64,000 nucleotides of DNA. It comes from Isoetes taiwanensis (lineage: Eukaryota; Streptophyta; Lycopodiopsida; Isoetales; Isoetaceae). The notes beneath the pieces are model-generated. The model saw only the letters and a list, made by a program, of their open reading frames with translations. It did not search any database and was not told where the DNA came from. Numbering within the stretch: the stretch's first letter is position 1; each line of letters starts with the position of its first letter. The DNA is taken from the NCBI GenBank assembly GCA_021234155.1, contig JAJEKV010000031.1:551614-615613 (forward strand), written 5' to 3'. Position numbers and translations under genes: made by a program. Shown piece by piece: positions 10,021-21,825 of the stretch.

Positions 10021-11260
10021 ACATTAAAGAGAGTATGCTTTATAAAAAAAGAGAATCATAGCACAAGGAAGCGTAACCCGCTTCCCTGTCTCTGATGATT
10101 ACAATTGAAGATTAAGATACTAGGAATTATAATAACAGAGCATTGCAGATTCACTTAAGACTAAGCAGAAAACCCTGAACACATAATCAAACAAAGATTA
10201 AGCTGCAAACAAAGACAAGCCAAGAAGCAGATGCAGGGTAACATTAATCTAATCAAATCTAGGTTGCAGAGTGACAGAGTTAATCAAAGAGTCTCAGAGT
10301 TTCTAAATCTATTAATAAAGTTAAGCACGCAAGCAGAAAGTTTCTAAAACCTAATAAAAATAGAGTCACAGAGTTCCTCATCTATTAAGAACTCGAACAT
10401 ACTAACATTTAGTTGCCATATCAAAGTGCTTGAAGCTCTAGAAACTGGAATTGTACTCTGTTACAGCTCGAGAAGCTGGGTGAATCTCGATAAGCTCGAG
10501 AAGCTCAATTCGAATCAGAATTGTTGTAAACAGGCCGGAAATGAAGTAGGATAGCTCCGAATGTAGGTAGCGCTAGAGAAATTTGGATCGCTTGAGAGAT
10601 CGCTCAAGAAGAGTGCGTTGGTTTTGGAAGGCGGTCGAAGCAAGGGGGGTTCACAGTTTTGGGCATATAACCCATCTGCATGCACGGGGAGGGGGTTTTT
10701 TGGACCCATTTTCGTACATATACGGTCGGTAGGGGGTCCTTTTTCTGGTATTTTTTGCACTATCCTAGGTAATTTTTATTCGAAAGGGGTCAAAATTTGC
10801 TTTTAAAGATCCGTATACAGGGGGTTTTTTGCCACCCCATGCACGCAGATGGCATATCCCCCTTATACATGAGTGAATCCCCCTTGGGTCGAAGCAAAAC
10901 TTCTGGAAGAAATTAGGAATGAAAAAATGAGATTCAAATTAGATTGAAATTAGAAAATGTGATTATTACACGGGCCCTACAAACAATTAATGAATAGACG
11001 CCCGCCATTGAAACCGTGTATTACTCTTATCATTGTTTAGGAAAACAAGAAAATTAATCCCGCCCGCAATTTAAAATTTAAAAACTTTTAGCCCGCCTGT
11101 GAAATATCCCTTTCCCCAACTACTTTTCAATCATTGGCCTGTACTAACCGTCGCCCGCCATTTAATTTGTGTTCTTGGCCTCGCATTGGATCATAGAATT
11201 TGTGTTTCTCTAATGCGCCTAGAGAAACACAAGAACTGTGTTTTCATTATAGTGTTTTAA
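10021..11260. other. Gene-free stretch with an inverted-repeat unit
   Basis: No gene is supported. About 10,641-10,886 holds an imperfect inverted repeat: CCCATCTGCATGCACGGGG near 10,670 pairs with CCCCATGCACGCAGATGG near 10,835. GGGGGTTCAC and GTGAATCCCCC mark the outer ends. The unit is about 245 bp, so it could be a small foldback or MITE-type element. Confidence 0.5.
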
Positions 11261-11267
11261 TTCGAAT

Positions 11268-11553
11268 TTGGGATGTCGCCAAGAAGGGAGCTTGCTGAAG
11301 AAATTTTTCATTGGAGAAGCATGCTTCTTGTTAGCAGAAAACAGGAAAGATGTCATTGGCAAGGGCATTGTTGATAACATGGCACCAACTACAGCATGCC
11401 ATGGAGTGCCCTTGGGACCTGATTATATTAGAATTAGATTGACAGACTGCTTCGCTGCCACTCATCCATTACAAAGACCACATGCAGGAGCAGAAACACT
11501 TGGAGAGTCAGTAGGGAGTTTCTTGGCTTGGTCAACAACACTACCTCAGAGAG
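11268..11553 (+). pseudogene. Transposon ORF fragment, DUF8039-like
   Basis: The frame contains TACHGVPLGPDYIRIRLTDC, then about 20 residues later LGESVGSFLAWSTTLPQ, and ends at a donor-like GAG|GTATGT. The pattern HGVPLG...V...LG.AVG..VAWP is what I recall from the plant transposon domain DUF8039. No full-length protein is present, only this exon-sized piece upstream of the DUF7869-like remnant. The name rests on memory of the motif. Confidence 0.4.
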
Positions 11554-11787
11554 GTATGTACTGAAAATTTTACTGTAGCACTGTTGCTCTTTACTGTAGC
11601 TACTGTAGCATATTTCACGTGTCACCTTTTCATGTGCTACTCACATGCATACTCGTATGTCTACACAATAATGCTGCTACTGTATTGCTCATGCTATAAA
11701 TATGAGTTTCTCTCAGTGGCTGCGCATTAGTCATGTCCCGCAATCCGATCACATCCTGTTCTAATTGCAATTGTCGATCTACCTTGT

Positions 11788-12035
11788 TACCAGCTCCAGA
11801 ATATGTGGATTCCATCATTTGCTCCATGAACTATTCTGAAATTTATAGATGCCAGCAGAGGGGCTTGGAACTCGATCCTTGGTTGCAGTGAGTTGCAATG
11901 ACCTCTGCTAGAAGTTATCCTGATACATATAAGGTTGTCATCCACCTTGTATGGGTTCCAGAGCATGGTGTTTATGAAGTTAAGAGAGTGACCATGCCAC
12001 CTGCTCATGATAAGCCTGGTTGGTGAAAGAATTGT
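11788..12035 (+). pseudogene. Decayed coding segment, unidentified
   Basis: The plus strand reads PEYVDSIICSMNYSEIYRC, then ELDPWLQ, an in-frame TGA (likely a former TGG), then SYPDTYKVVIHLVWVPEHGV and YEVKRVTMPPAHDKPGW. The protein-like composition and single stop suggest former coding sequence, perhaps of the same transposon as the neighbouring pieces. No family is recognised. Confidence 0.35.
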
Positions 12036-12204
12036 TCCCTTCTTTTGTAACTGCCATGGCTTTCCCTTGTTCAATAAAAAATTGCCTACATCCAAGCAAG
12101 AACTTGATTTGAAGTGACTCTGTAGTAGTTTTTTGGGTTAATTAACTAAATGTAATATATATATAGTAAATGTAACTATGAAATGAATTTTATAGAATAT
12201 ATTA

Positions 12205-12252
12205 ATCTCTCGCGCTCAGCGCGAGAAGAAAAGACGCCCAGCGCGAGAAGAA
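12205..12252. repeat. Two GCGCGAGA hairpins
   Basis: CTCGCGCTCAGCGCGAG forms a 7-bp stem and is followed within 15 bases by CGCCCAGCGCGAG. It is nearly identical to the hairpin at about 9969 and resembles those at 12,973 and 13,055. Confidence 0.7.
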
Positions 12253-12567
12253 CAAAAAACTAGAAATAATTTAACCACAGTTAACATTCATCCTTCAAAA
12301 AAAAAAAAAAATGTGAAAGTAAAATGTTTTTTATTCCAAAAAATATATACAACGGAGCTTTATAAAAGCTATTCTGGTAAGACTGGTAGCAGTGGTGCAG
12401 GATCAATAATTACTGTCCTGTCCTCTGTACAATGTAATCTAGTCTATCTGGATCCAGGTTTGTGATCATCAGAAGGCAGTTCATTTTGGCCTCCAGCATT
12501 CCTGAATGGTGGGTCCTCAAACTCTCTAACAAGTCTTTTTGTCCAGGTTTCAAGATTAAGAAATAGC

Positions 12568-12862
12568 TCAAACAAATTTAATGCCAATAGATGCAGCTGC
12601 ATGGAGGACTACATCTGCAATCTGCGCATTAAACTTGACTTCTATTAAGCTTGCCACTTGCTGCACCGTACTTCCACATCCATCTCTCTCCTCAGAGACA
12701 GGGAGGAGATGGTCGAACTTCTTCACCAACCTGTTGAAATCCCGGAACAGTATTACTTCCAGGATATCTCTATTTAGTGAGGCTCAAGGTCAAGCCTCGC
12801 TCATGCACATGACCATGGTTGATAGCATCGACATGCACCAAACCGGTTTCATAACCCATTGA
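12568..12862 (-). pseudogene. Decayed coding segment, unidentified
   Basis: On the minus strand, a first part (MGYETGLVHVDAINHGHV...) stops at TAG near 12,771. A second frame then continues as NRDILEVILFRDFNRLVKKF and runs on through LLPVSEERDGCGSTVQQVAS to IADVVLHAAASIGIKFV and TGA. One frameshift would join them. The sequence is protein-like and not low-complexity, but I do not recognise it. It lies opposite in strand to the transposase remnants on both sides. Confidence 0.35.
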
Positions 12863-13163
12863 GAAAAAAACCTCCAGATATATATTTGTACCGATTCAGC
12901 AAATATGAAATTGGAAATGTGCTACGAAATGGGATATCTGATGACGTGTCCGAATGGGATACTTTTGTATCATGAGTCGCGCCCAGCGCGACATATCTGT
13001 ATTTGGTAAATTAATATAACTTTCTTATGTATTTTACAAAATTATGGTCCATACGTGTCGCGCGCACTGTCGCACGTAGCGCGATGTAGGCATTGTATAA
13101 ATATTTCATTTATTGTTATTGCATACAATACTATGTTTTCCTCAACCTTTCTTCTAATTTTCA

Positions 13164-15495
13164 GATTTCTCATGAAGCTACTGTTGGGGAACCCTGTGAC
13201 CAAGAACCTCGAGCAGGGAAGAATGATGCTGATTACATGGATGTGGAAGAGATTAATACAAATAAGACTGAACAGCCACCTGAAGCAAATGCAGAAAATT
13301 TTAAAAACCCAGCTGGAGCTAATGAGGAAAGAAGAATAGTAGTTTCCAGATTAACATGGAAGGATGAGAAAGTGATTTTACGTCAGCAGTGCAATAGAGG
13401 AATTGTTAGTGAAGGTGTGCTTATACTATGGGATTCTATGCACTGTTATAATGCAATAGGCTATTGGTGATGACTTTGTGGGAGTCTCCATTTTCTCAAT
13501 ACAGCTTCATAACTTCAGTGTTGAGCTGAAGAACAAACACTGCTATGCTTGCAATAATATCAACAGTGGTTTAGAGTTGCCAGCCTTGTTGCTCTGGCTC
13601 CATTGAGATAATAGGAAAAGGGATGCTTCAAAGAATTGAGTGTGCTGGAGAAAATAATGTGGTGATGGATGAAAATGACATTCCTTCCATACCTCCTTCG
13701 GATGTATCCATACCAGAAAGAAGGGCCTACAACTTCTTGAAGAGGAAGAAGAGGAAGGAAAAGGTGCGGACTGTGAAAGATACTAACAACTGCAGTGAAG
13801 AGACCATGCAAGCCGTCAGAGGGGGGGGATTGTGGCTGCCCCAACAACTGCTTTGGTAGTGAAAGAACTTGTGGAAGCCCGATCAATCTACAAGGAGGAA
13901 ATTCATGACGCTAAAAAAACTTATATTTACAATATCATAGAACATACATTTGGGCCGTCACCTGATGTCAGGAACAGGGGATTTCCTATTGGTGGGAAAT
14001 GGATATGCAGCAGTGCAGTGATAACCATACTAGGTATTTCAGCCTCTACACGGTGGCGATTAAGGCGGAACCAAAAGAGGGGGGCTCAAATAGGTTGGCA
14101 TGGTAATCGGGGAAAGGCGGGGACAACCCCCAGGGTGCTTGCAGCTCAGAGTTTATTCGAGAAGTTTGTTAACTATCATGCTGAGAGTATGCCTCACAAA
14201 AGTGCGGTTGATGAAGAGGGATGCAGGAAAGTAGTTCGAATGTTGCATGCATATTTCACACAAAAAGTGATTTTACAAATGATCAACAATCTTCTAGAGG
14301 AAATGGGTGTGGATAAGATTTCACATCAGCCTTCAGCAAGCTCTGGAGTAAGCATTTTTCAGATGTCAAAAGAATGCAATATAACAACTTCTCAAAGTGC
14401 AATATATGCATGGATTTGTTAGATAAGCTCGAGAAGTCGAAGCTTGAGGTGGAAAGATCAGCGGTTCGGAAGGAAATGAGAATTCACGCGATGGAGCAAA
14501 TGTCATGTCGATCAACATACTAGATGTGGAGATGCTTGTCTACAATGGAACCAGAGAATTTTCTATGCGTCATTCATGACAAGATGGATCAGCAAAAAAC
14601 CTGTTTGCCCCAGTTTAGGGCTATACCAAAGACTCTTGCAAGGTCTTTCCCATTGCAAATATCACTAGCTGGATTCATAACTCATGGCCAGGGAGCAGTG
14701 CATCATGGTCATTTTACATAGAATTATGGGGTGATGGTCCAAACTTCCATGTTGGTAGCATTGCAAAAGCATTGCGCGATTTGGAACATGGTTTTAATGG
14801 AGATGTTCATTCTTGTAAGCCATTGCAACATCTCTTCAGGGCATTGCATGATACTGGTCTTATGAAACTAGAGGATTTGACCATAGGAAAGATGAATGGG
14901 CCAACATCTTCAATTCTTGTGAACCCAATACCGGGGCGCCGACTATCCAAGAAGCTACTCTTGCAACTTGACAATTGTGCTGGCCAGAATAAAAATAGAT
15001 ACTTGTTTACATACTTGTCGTATCTTACATGGGTTGGAGTGTTTGAAATGGTCTATGTTGGTTACTTGATGCCTGGCGACACTCACGAAGACATTGATGC
15101 AATGTTTGGGTATTATAGGATCAAATTGCAGAAAAGTGACGTCACCACCTATCCGAGGCTTTTGGAGCTATTTAAGCAGTGTTCTTCACCTCCTCCTATT
15201 GGTTCATTGATACAAGAAGTCCCCGAGTGGAAAGAGTTCATAGAGGGTTATGCTCGTGAAGACCTTATTGGGCATAGTGCTCCATTGCAATTTAGGTTTT
15301 GGGTGAAGAATGGAAAGCCAATAATGCAATACAAGATGAGGGCTGGGGATCCTGTGTGGAAATCGGAAGATAAGGATATATTGATTTGGAAAGAGGATGT
15401 GGCAGGTGAACCAATGGTGCCGACGGGAGAGTCTAAAGCTATGAAACCATTAGGAGAAGTGAAGGACTGTGAACAGACTATGGAAGGGATAATGG

Positions 15496-15498
<3 letters not shown>
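13164..15498 (+). pseudogene. DUF7869-like transposase remnant
   Basis: Pieces in order: an acidic N-terminal part (13,164-13,468); a basic KRKKRKEK stretch; a cysteine cluster CGCPNNC (about 13,830) reached by a frameshift at a run of G; a block with WICSSAVITILGIS and WHGNRGK (13,850-14,420); a part with VIHDKMDQQK and SLAGFITHGQG (14,524-14,721); and, in another frame, the core LLQLDNCAGQNKNRYLFTY ... VGYLMPGDTHEDIDAMFGYY (14,772-15,480). The DNC.GQNKN and GDTHEDID motifs are, from memory, the signature of DUF7869 proteins of plant transposable elements. The C-terminus runs straight into (AT)n. Several frameshifts make it non-functional. Confidence 0.75.

Positions 15499-15567
<69 letters not shown>
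15499..15567. repeat. (AT)n microsatellite
   Basis: A pure TA/AT run of about 70 bases begins exactly where the transposase remnant stops being coding-like. The right flank, ACAAGTCTTTGTACTATCAA, is the reverse complement of the left flank of the (AT)n tracts at about 21,530 and 35,113 (one mismatch), so the flank is part of a repeat family. Confidence 0.95.
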
Positions 15568-15569
<2 letters not shown>

Positions 15570-17580
15570 AGTCTTTGTACTATCAATGGGTCTATAAAGA
15601 TTCTATAAAGATTCTCCTAGATTCTCCAAGATCCTATGAAGATTCCCCTAGGTTCCCAAAGATTATTCCATAATTTCTCTAGGTTCCCCAAGATTCTATG
15701 GAGATTCCCCTAGATTACCCAAGATTCTATAAAGATTCTCTCATATTCTATAAGATTCCATCGATATTTCCTTAGATTCTCAAAAATTTTAAGAAGATTC
15801 CTCTGGATTCGCAAAGATTCCTTAAAGTTCTACAAAGATTTCCCTAGATTCTGATATCCTACAAAGATTCCCCTAGATTTTATTAAGATTCCCCAAGATT
15901 CTCCAAGATTCCATCTAGATTCCCATAGAATCTTAAGGATTTTATGAAGATTCCTCTAGATTGTTCTAGATTCCCAAAGATTTATTTGAGACTCTCTAAG
16001 ATTCTCTAAAGATCCCCTAGATTCCAAAAGAATACTCCAAGGTTCTTCTAGATTCTTCAAGATTCCATGAAGATTCCCTGCATTCCCTCAACATACTATA
16101 GATTCCTTGAAACTTCGAAGATTAGAAGAATATTCTTAGTATTCGATCATGTTGGCTCCAACTGCGACAAAATAGTGCCAAAGCACCACTCATTGGAAAG
16201 GTCTCTTCGAGAGGGAATAACAGCTGTGGGCCCCACCTTCATCGGACCTCTCACCCAAGCCACGTGTCCTCGAAGGCAATTAAACAGAAGGAAGCTTCCT
16301 AGAAAGTCCTCTCATAAATACTTTGCCACCTCACTACCTTTTTTATTAATGAGGGTGCCATCTCACCTCCTTTAAAAGAAAAAAACCAATATAATATTAA
16401 AAAGTTAATGGCTAGGATTTATGCTCACCTTTTAATCTAACGGTTGAGATCTGGCCGCACCAAATTCAATTTTGGGCATCTTCCTTGCACCTTCTTCACA
16501 AAAATCAAGGGCTAGGATTTATCCTCCCCTTTCGATCCAACGGTTCGGGGATGTGGTGCATGCCCCCATGTATGCCCATGCATGCCCATCATGGCCATCC
16601 ATGCACCTCAATGAGGTGGCATTATCCTGGCCTTTCATTTCGTAATTGGATGGCTGGGATGAATCTCTATGAACATGCCCATGGGATGACAAAACACACA
16701 TATCTCTTATATATATACAATTATTTTATGGGTTCTATGGGGGGGTGAGTGTGGGTAGAGATTAATCCGATCCGTCTAATTTTTGAGGTGGCGCTTAAAT
16801 GGCCCTTGGATTTGATGGGGGGCATGCATGGGCCATGCATGGGGCATGCACCCCATCCATGGACCGTCGATCGGGCACGTGTGAAATCTTGGCCCTTGAT
16901 TTTTTAAAGGGAAGGTGCAAGGAAGGTGTCTTAAAAGGTGCTTTTTGGTGCAGTCAATCTTAACCGTTGGATCAAATGGGGGAGGAGAAATCCTAACCAT
17001 CAACTTTTTTATTAAATTGCAATTTCTTTATTAAAAGAGGTGAGGTGGCACCCTTATTTAATAAAAAGGTAATGAGGTGGCACCAACATTAATGGGTGGA
17101 CTTTCTAGGAAGCTTCTTTTTTATAATCAGCTTCAAAGGCCGATAACTTGCAGTAGAGGGGTCGGATGAAGGTGGGGCCCACACTATTAAATTCCTCTCG
17201 TCGAGAACTTTCCAATGAGTGGTACTTTGGCATCGTTCCGTCGCAGTTGGAGCTAATGTGATCGAATACTAAGTTTCTTTTTGGAAACTTAGAATTTTAC
17301 AGAATCTATGGGAATTTAAGAGACTCTAGGGGAATCTCCATAGGATTTTGGAGAATTTAAATGAACCTCAAGAGAATCTTTGGGAATCTATGATGGGAGA
17401 ATCTACATAGAAACATGGGGAATCTAGAAGAATCTTGAGATGATCTTTAGGAGGCTAGGGGAACCCCAACAAAATTAGGGAATTTATGGGAATCTCAAGG
17501 AAATCATAGAGAATCTAGTAGAATCGAAGTGCATCTTCATAAAATCTTTGAGAATCCGTGTAAATCTGTAGAATCTATCT
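15570..17580. mobile_element. Foldback element with arms near 0.9 kb
   Basis: The left half has a GATTCC-rich array (15,590-16,070) followed by unique-looking sequence. The right half carries the reverse complement of both, ending in a GGAATCT array (17,280-17,580). For example TTAGTATTCGATCA (16,135) and CTCCAACTGCGAC recur inverted near 17,230-17,270, and GGGCCCCACCTTCATC at 16,230 recurs inverted near 17,175. Similarity between arms is high but imperfect. The centre lies near 16,720 by an ATATATATACAATTAT motif. No ORF is supported. Such long inverted arms are typical of foldback elements. Confidence 0.75.
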
Positions 17581-17587
17581 CTTATCA

Positions 17588-17780
17588 CTCACATATATAT
17601 ACAATTATATGAGCTCTACCAACATGTTGGTAGAGATTGATCTCGGCCGTCCATCTCAAAAATGGACGGTCCAGACGGTGACACTTCAAATAACCCCAAG
17701 CAGCCCCCTGATTTGGGGCTTTTAATCTGGGCCCTTGAAATCGGGGCATTTCATTTGGACCGTCCATTGAAGGTGATTCC
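17588..17780. repeat. Dispersed repeat shared with 26,757-26,880
   Basis: GATTGATCTCGGCCGTCCATC, ATGGACGGTCC, GGTGACACTTCAA and CCCCAAGCAGCCCC occur in the same order here and at 26,757-26,880. This links the edges of the foldback family at both places. Confidence 0.75.
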
Positions 17781-20208
17781 GGCATGCACAATATAGCAGA
17801 GAGTTGTTGATACGCAAGTAGTCGAGCCTGGCCAAAGCAAATCCGATCACATTGGCCGCCTCTCCTTAAGAAAACAGGTCGCCGGAGCTGAGCCTTCTTC
17901 AAGAAAACTTGGAGTGATTTTTTTCTGTTGGCTATGGTTGAAGGCTATGGCGGATTGCTGGCGCCACACATTGACAGAGGTTTCCTACATCGTTGTGTTG
18001 TCTAAATATATACCTTCATTTATAGGTTATTCGATTTAGAGTTTCCATTTGAAGATGCCATGCTTTAAAAGATTCATATTTCTAAATAAAACGCGCAGGT
18101 TGCTCTTTCTCTGAATAGCTTTGCGATTCCATATTACTGGCATTCGCTGTGCTTTGTGTATTTGCAGCATTGGATGAACTTCTAGCATGTATGACCTGTT
18201 TATGGAGCCTTAATTAAATGCTTTCACAGGTTTATGATACATTCATGTGGTAACTCTTAAATGGGGACGGATTTCCACTTATGAAGAGGCACCTGGCTCT
18301 TTTCAATGGATGGCTAGGATCAGTGCGGGAAGATATTGAACATGGCAAAAAAAAACGTTCATAGTCAAGATGTTCCAGTTTTGAAGTATGGCCCAATGGT
18401 GATTACCCTCTCTAGTTTTTTGTTTCAATCTTGCTTGGTTACATCTATTGACATTACTTTTATTTGCAGACTTGCATAAGTCAGCTGCAATGGCAAAAGC
18501 TGATGCAGGGGCTTCATCTCCAATCTATTCCTCCAATAAACCAAATTTAGGTAAGGATCCTTAACATCGTCTCCTTTCCATCCCTTCTATCACCGTGGGC
18601 ACTCTGTGGTTTGTGCCACTTGGGTTACGGGACATAAGAGTTGGAATTGGCACATCTTATGTAACTTTTTTCTAGTGTTCATGTGTTGTGTAACAAGCAA
18701 GAATTTTCCACAAGTCAAGAATGATATAGTTTTTGACAGATTCATATTTTGTTTCAGGTATTTTGATTCAAATATTCTTTTGTTCCAGTATTTGATTTTC
18801 CTTATGTTCTGATAAGTTTGATTCATTTGAGAAGACTTTGTTGCAAGGAGCTTGGAACGTCTGCAAGAATGCGGCATAACTATGGCGGGTAAGGATTCCT
18901 CTCGAGTTTTGGAGATGGTGACACTAGGTTCAGTTAAGGTAAGGTTCACGACAAGCTAAAGCGAGGAATTGTTTTCCTAGGTTTGTCAATTTGTTCCTCC
19001 CTCTTCTTTGTTTGATTCTGGCAATAATGTAGAGGACTGGTTTGGCTTAATTGAATATTGCAGATGAAGCATAGATGCAGCCTTAATGATGATATCTTTG
19101 CTACCAATGTCTGGTAAAATTTGCAGAACATCTAAGACAAATTCATAATATTGATGAAGCATATAGAAAATGAAAGCAAGCATCAATAAGCCTCAAGTTG
19201 TCTGTTTTTGTTGATTTTCTGTCTTTTCTGAGTTGGAGCCGTAGGTTTTGGAGTCTTCTTTCTCGGCTGAATATTCAATTATCAGGGCCTTGGAGCTTTG
19301 GAAGGATATGGTTGCGGAACCTGTTGCAATTTATACTGTAGTTGCCAAAACCTTAAGGCAGGTCTTCTCCTTGCCCAGTTGCCCTGTTGTTGAGGCTTCG
19401 GTACTGCCATTCCCCTATACAGACAAGCATGGCCACACTTTGTGGTGCTCTTTTTGTTGCATTTCCAGAGATAGCATTACAGCTATCATTTAAGCCTAGT
19501 CATCAATTCAATATCCCGGTTTCTCGTGTTTTAATGGAGTGTTTCGGTGCTCAGGCCAGCTATGGTGCCATACATCTGCTCTAATATGTGGTTTCAAATT
19601 GGTTCTGGAAGAGGGCTTTTCACAACCTTCATTTGGCTGGATTTTATTGGGAATATTTTGTTTATGCCGGGCTCTTGGCTTGGCTACAGTACTCTCAGTA
19701 AAGGTACGCTATATTCTGCTCGTGGCTTCTTTTTTATAGTATGATTATAATCTGTTGAATGTGGAAAAGGCATCTGCACTATTTGGAAAATTTAATGCTT
19801 CTACTGATTTTGATTCCCCCTTAGGCGGAGATGGCCATGGAAGGTACATCTCAAAAGATGGCCCAAAATTGTCTAAAATCCCTCTTTTTTGCAGCCAGCT
19901 GGCAATCATAGAGTAGATGTAGTTGCGAACAAAGTTAACTTCGGCAAGACCGACGGCATGGTTCCTTGTGCAAGGTATTGGTTTTTTTACTATGTTTTAA
20001 AGCTTTTGGTTATGACATTTTAAGCCTTGGCTATGGCAGAATAGAAGATTTATCATATGTTAAACTGCAAAATGTTTCCATTTTGACCTCGTAGTGTCAC
20101 AAAATTACGATTTTTTATTCATCTAGTTAACCTTATTATGTAATATTTAGACAGAAGCTGCCATTTTCATTGCATCCAAATTGTAACTATTTAATGTCCT
20201 CTTTGCAG
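17781..20208. other. Exon-like fragments, unrecognised
   Basis: Several short open stretches have splice-like borders on the plus strand: LHKSAAMAKADAGASSPIYS after TTTGCAG at about 18,470; DFVARSLERLQECGITMAG before GTAAGG at about 18,890; ALELWKDMVAEPVAIYTVVA at about 19,290; and VANKVNFGKTDGMVPCA before GTATT at about 19,970. They look like pieces of host exons rather than one gene. I cannot name them. They precede identifiable fragments of two other genes. Confidence 0.35.
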
Positions 20209-20330
20209 CCTTGATACTTTCCTTATGCTGACGCTACCACCAATTGTGAATACTTCTACATGGGTATGCCATGCTTGACAATGGCTCATGCAAACAATGT
20301 CGGTGTCACTTTTTTGCATCAAGTTGGTAT
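20209..20330 (+). pseudogene. SPINDLY/O-GlcNAc transferase fragment
   Basis: After a ...TTTGCAG acceptor the sequence reads LDTF, then with a one-base shift PYADATTNCEYFYMG, MPCLTMA and HANNVGVTFLHQVG. This matches, from memory, the catalytic-domain stretch of plant SPINDLY-type proteins (LDTFPYAGTTTTCESLYMGVPCVTM ... HNVGVSLL), which O-glycosylate nuclear and cytosolic proteins. Only about 40 residues are present, with the frameshift and a small deletion. It is a captured or decayed fragment. Confidence 0.7.
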
Positions 20331-20660
20331 GTTACATTATAATCTCATCTCATACATCTTTTGTTGTCAAATGCCATCTTATTCTCATTTCGTTCAAGAT
20401 AAGCCATCTAGATAAACAGGTGCATAAGCCTTTTAGATAAGCAGGTGTAAGTCTAACCAAATGCCTTTTTAAATGTTCTGTGAGCTTCTTGCACTGCGTT
20501 TTTGCTTTTTCCTTTCCAGTTCTTCAATTTGCTCTTTCGTATTTTTGAATTGCTTTTATTTGAACGTTGCAGATGACTTGCAGTGGATGTATGGGTATAT
20601 GCGGCATGGTTTATTGTCCTATTAATGATGTTCATATGAAGACTTATTCTAATAAACAGG

Positions 20661-20780
20661 ATCGGTGTGGATTGGGACGACGAGAAGGGCCGACAGAATG
20701 GAACTCTTAATGGAGGCTGTTATTTTGATGCTGCATTTGAGAATTCGGGTTCTCAAGGAGATATACATTATGCCGGTTAG
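20661..20780 (+). pseudogene. CAP-Gly-like domain fragment
   Basis: After ...AAACAGG the frame reads IGVDWDDEKGRQNGTLNG, CYFDAAFENSGSQG and then a stop. The order VDWDD ... G..NGTLNG..YF resembles the CAP-Gly fold (GVEWDDP.RGKHDGS.NG.RYF) of tubulin-binding proteins such as tubulin cofactors. The usual GKNDG is degraded to GRQNG. It is one exon-sized piece with no other part of such a gene nearby. Confidence 0.5.
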
Positions 20781-21480
20781 CAGGATGGATTAATTTTCTA
20801 TTGGATCTTAGATTGGGTATTCATGCCTTCAGAATTTTATGGCATGCATTTGTAGCCAAGCTTTAGGACAGCAATATGCGAAGCTTAAGGTGGGAAAGAT
20901 CTTGCTTTATTTGGTAAATAGATGGTTTCTTGGTCCTTTCAATTGTTGTTGGTGGATAGGGTCTTCTTCAAGGTGTATATGATTTGGCTAATTTGACGTG
21001 TTCCAAGCTCAAGAGTGTTGCCTTAATTTGTGAAGGCAAATGTTTACACAAGGTCAAGAAGGATCTCTAGTTATGCATAAGAACCTAAAACAGCAGTGAC
21101 ATAGACAGGATGATGGAATAAAATTGAGATCACCTCAGCTCTGGCATAGTTGTGATTTATATTGTTAGTTTTAAGGTGAGAATATCGAAGTGGAGACTAG
21201 AGATGGAGGAGCCTAGAATTCTTTTTGAAATCTTTCTTGCTTGAACTTAAGGGGTAATTTGGTATGTGGTTGCTCCCCATTGCCAACCAACCTGTTAGTG
21301 AATAACTATGTTTGTTACGTCTGTTGATAACTATCAAAGATAGCATAGAGATAGCATTGACAGTGGTGTGCATATTATGAGGTCATAGTGCAACTGAATT
21401 GAATTCGATTTGACTTCTAACCTAATTCTTGACACTCGACTTTAGACCTTGATATGTTTAAGCTTGGATTTTGTTCCCGG
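20781..21480. other. No feature seen
   Basis: There are no protein-like frames, repeats or RNA motifs that I can support here. The composition resembles intron or decayed spacer. Confidence 0.4.
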
Positions 21481-21504
21481 ATGTTCATGAACCATAGTTC
21501 GTAG

Positions 21505-21825
21505 ACCCATTGATAGTACAAAAACTTGTATATATATATATATATATATCCTTATATAATAAAAAAATAGCGTCCGTCCGTCGTTCACCGTGAGTGTAAT
21601 TCACGACCTGTATTTCACGGCCTCCTATTTGAAAACCACTCCAAAATGTTTTGGCATTGGGGGGATTCGAACCCTGGACCTTGCCCCCCAAACCCCCCAT
21701 TCTTACCACTAGGCCAAGCATTGGTTTCTTGAAAAAAATAGAAGTTCACATATAGTTAAGGGTGAGGGGCAAATAATTGAAGGATGTTCTAGGATGCCCC
21801 AGAAAGGTCAGGAACCTTCTAGAAA
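21505..21825 (-). mobile_element. tRNA-derived (SINE-like) repeat with (AT)n flank
   Basis: The left side has CCCATTGATAGTACAAAAAC and a short (TA)n at about 21,532-21,550. On the minus strand, GCTTGGCCTAGTGGTAAGAA (21,703-21,720 region) resembles a Pol III A box and GGTTCGAATCC (21,663-21,673) is a perfect B box about 30 bases downstream. This head recurs at 39,800-39,860 and 41,455-41,515. Beyond it, a TTCTAGAA-rich stretch (21,790-21,825) follows as in those copies. It is not a functional tRNA, because no full cloverleaf is apparent. Confidence 0.65.

Noticed and set aside
21655-21725. Functional tRNA gene
   Set aside because: The B box is perfect but the acceptor and anticodon stems do not form; the same head recurs in repeats, so it is SINE-like.
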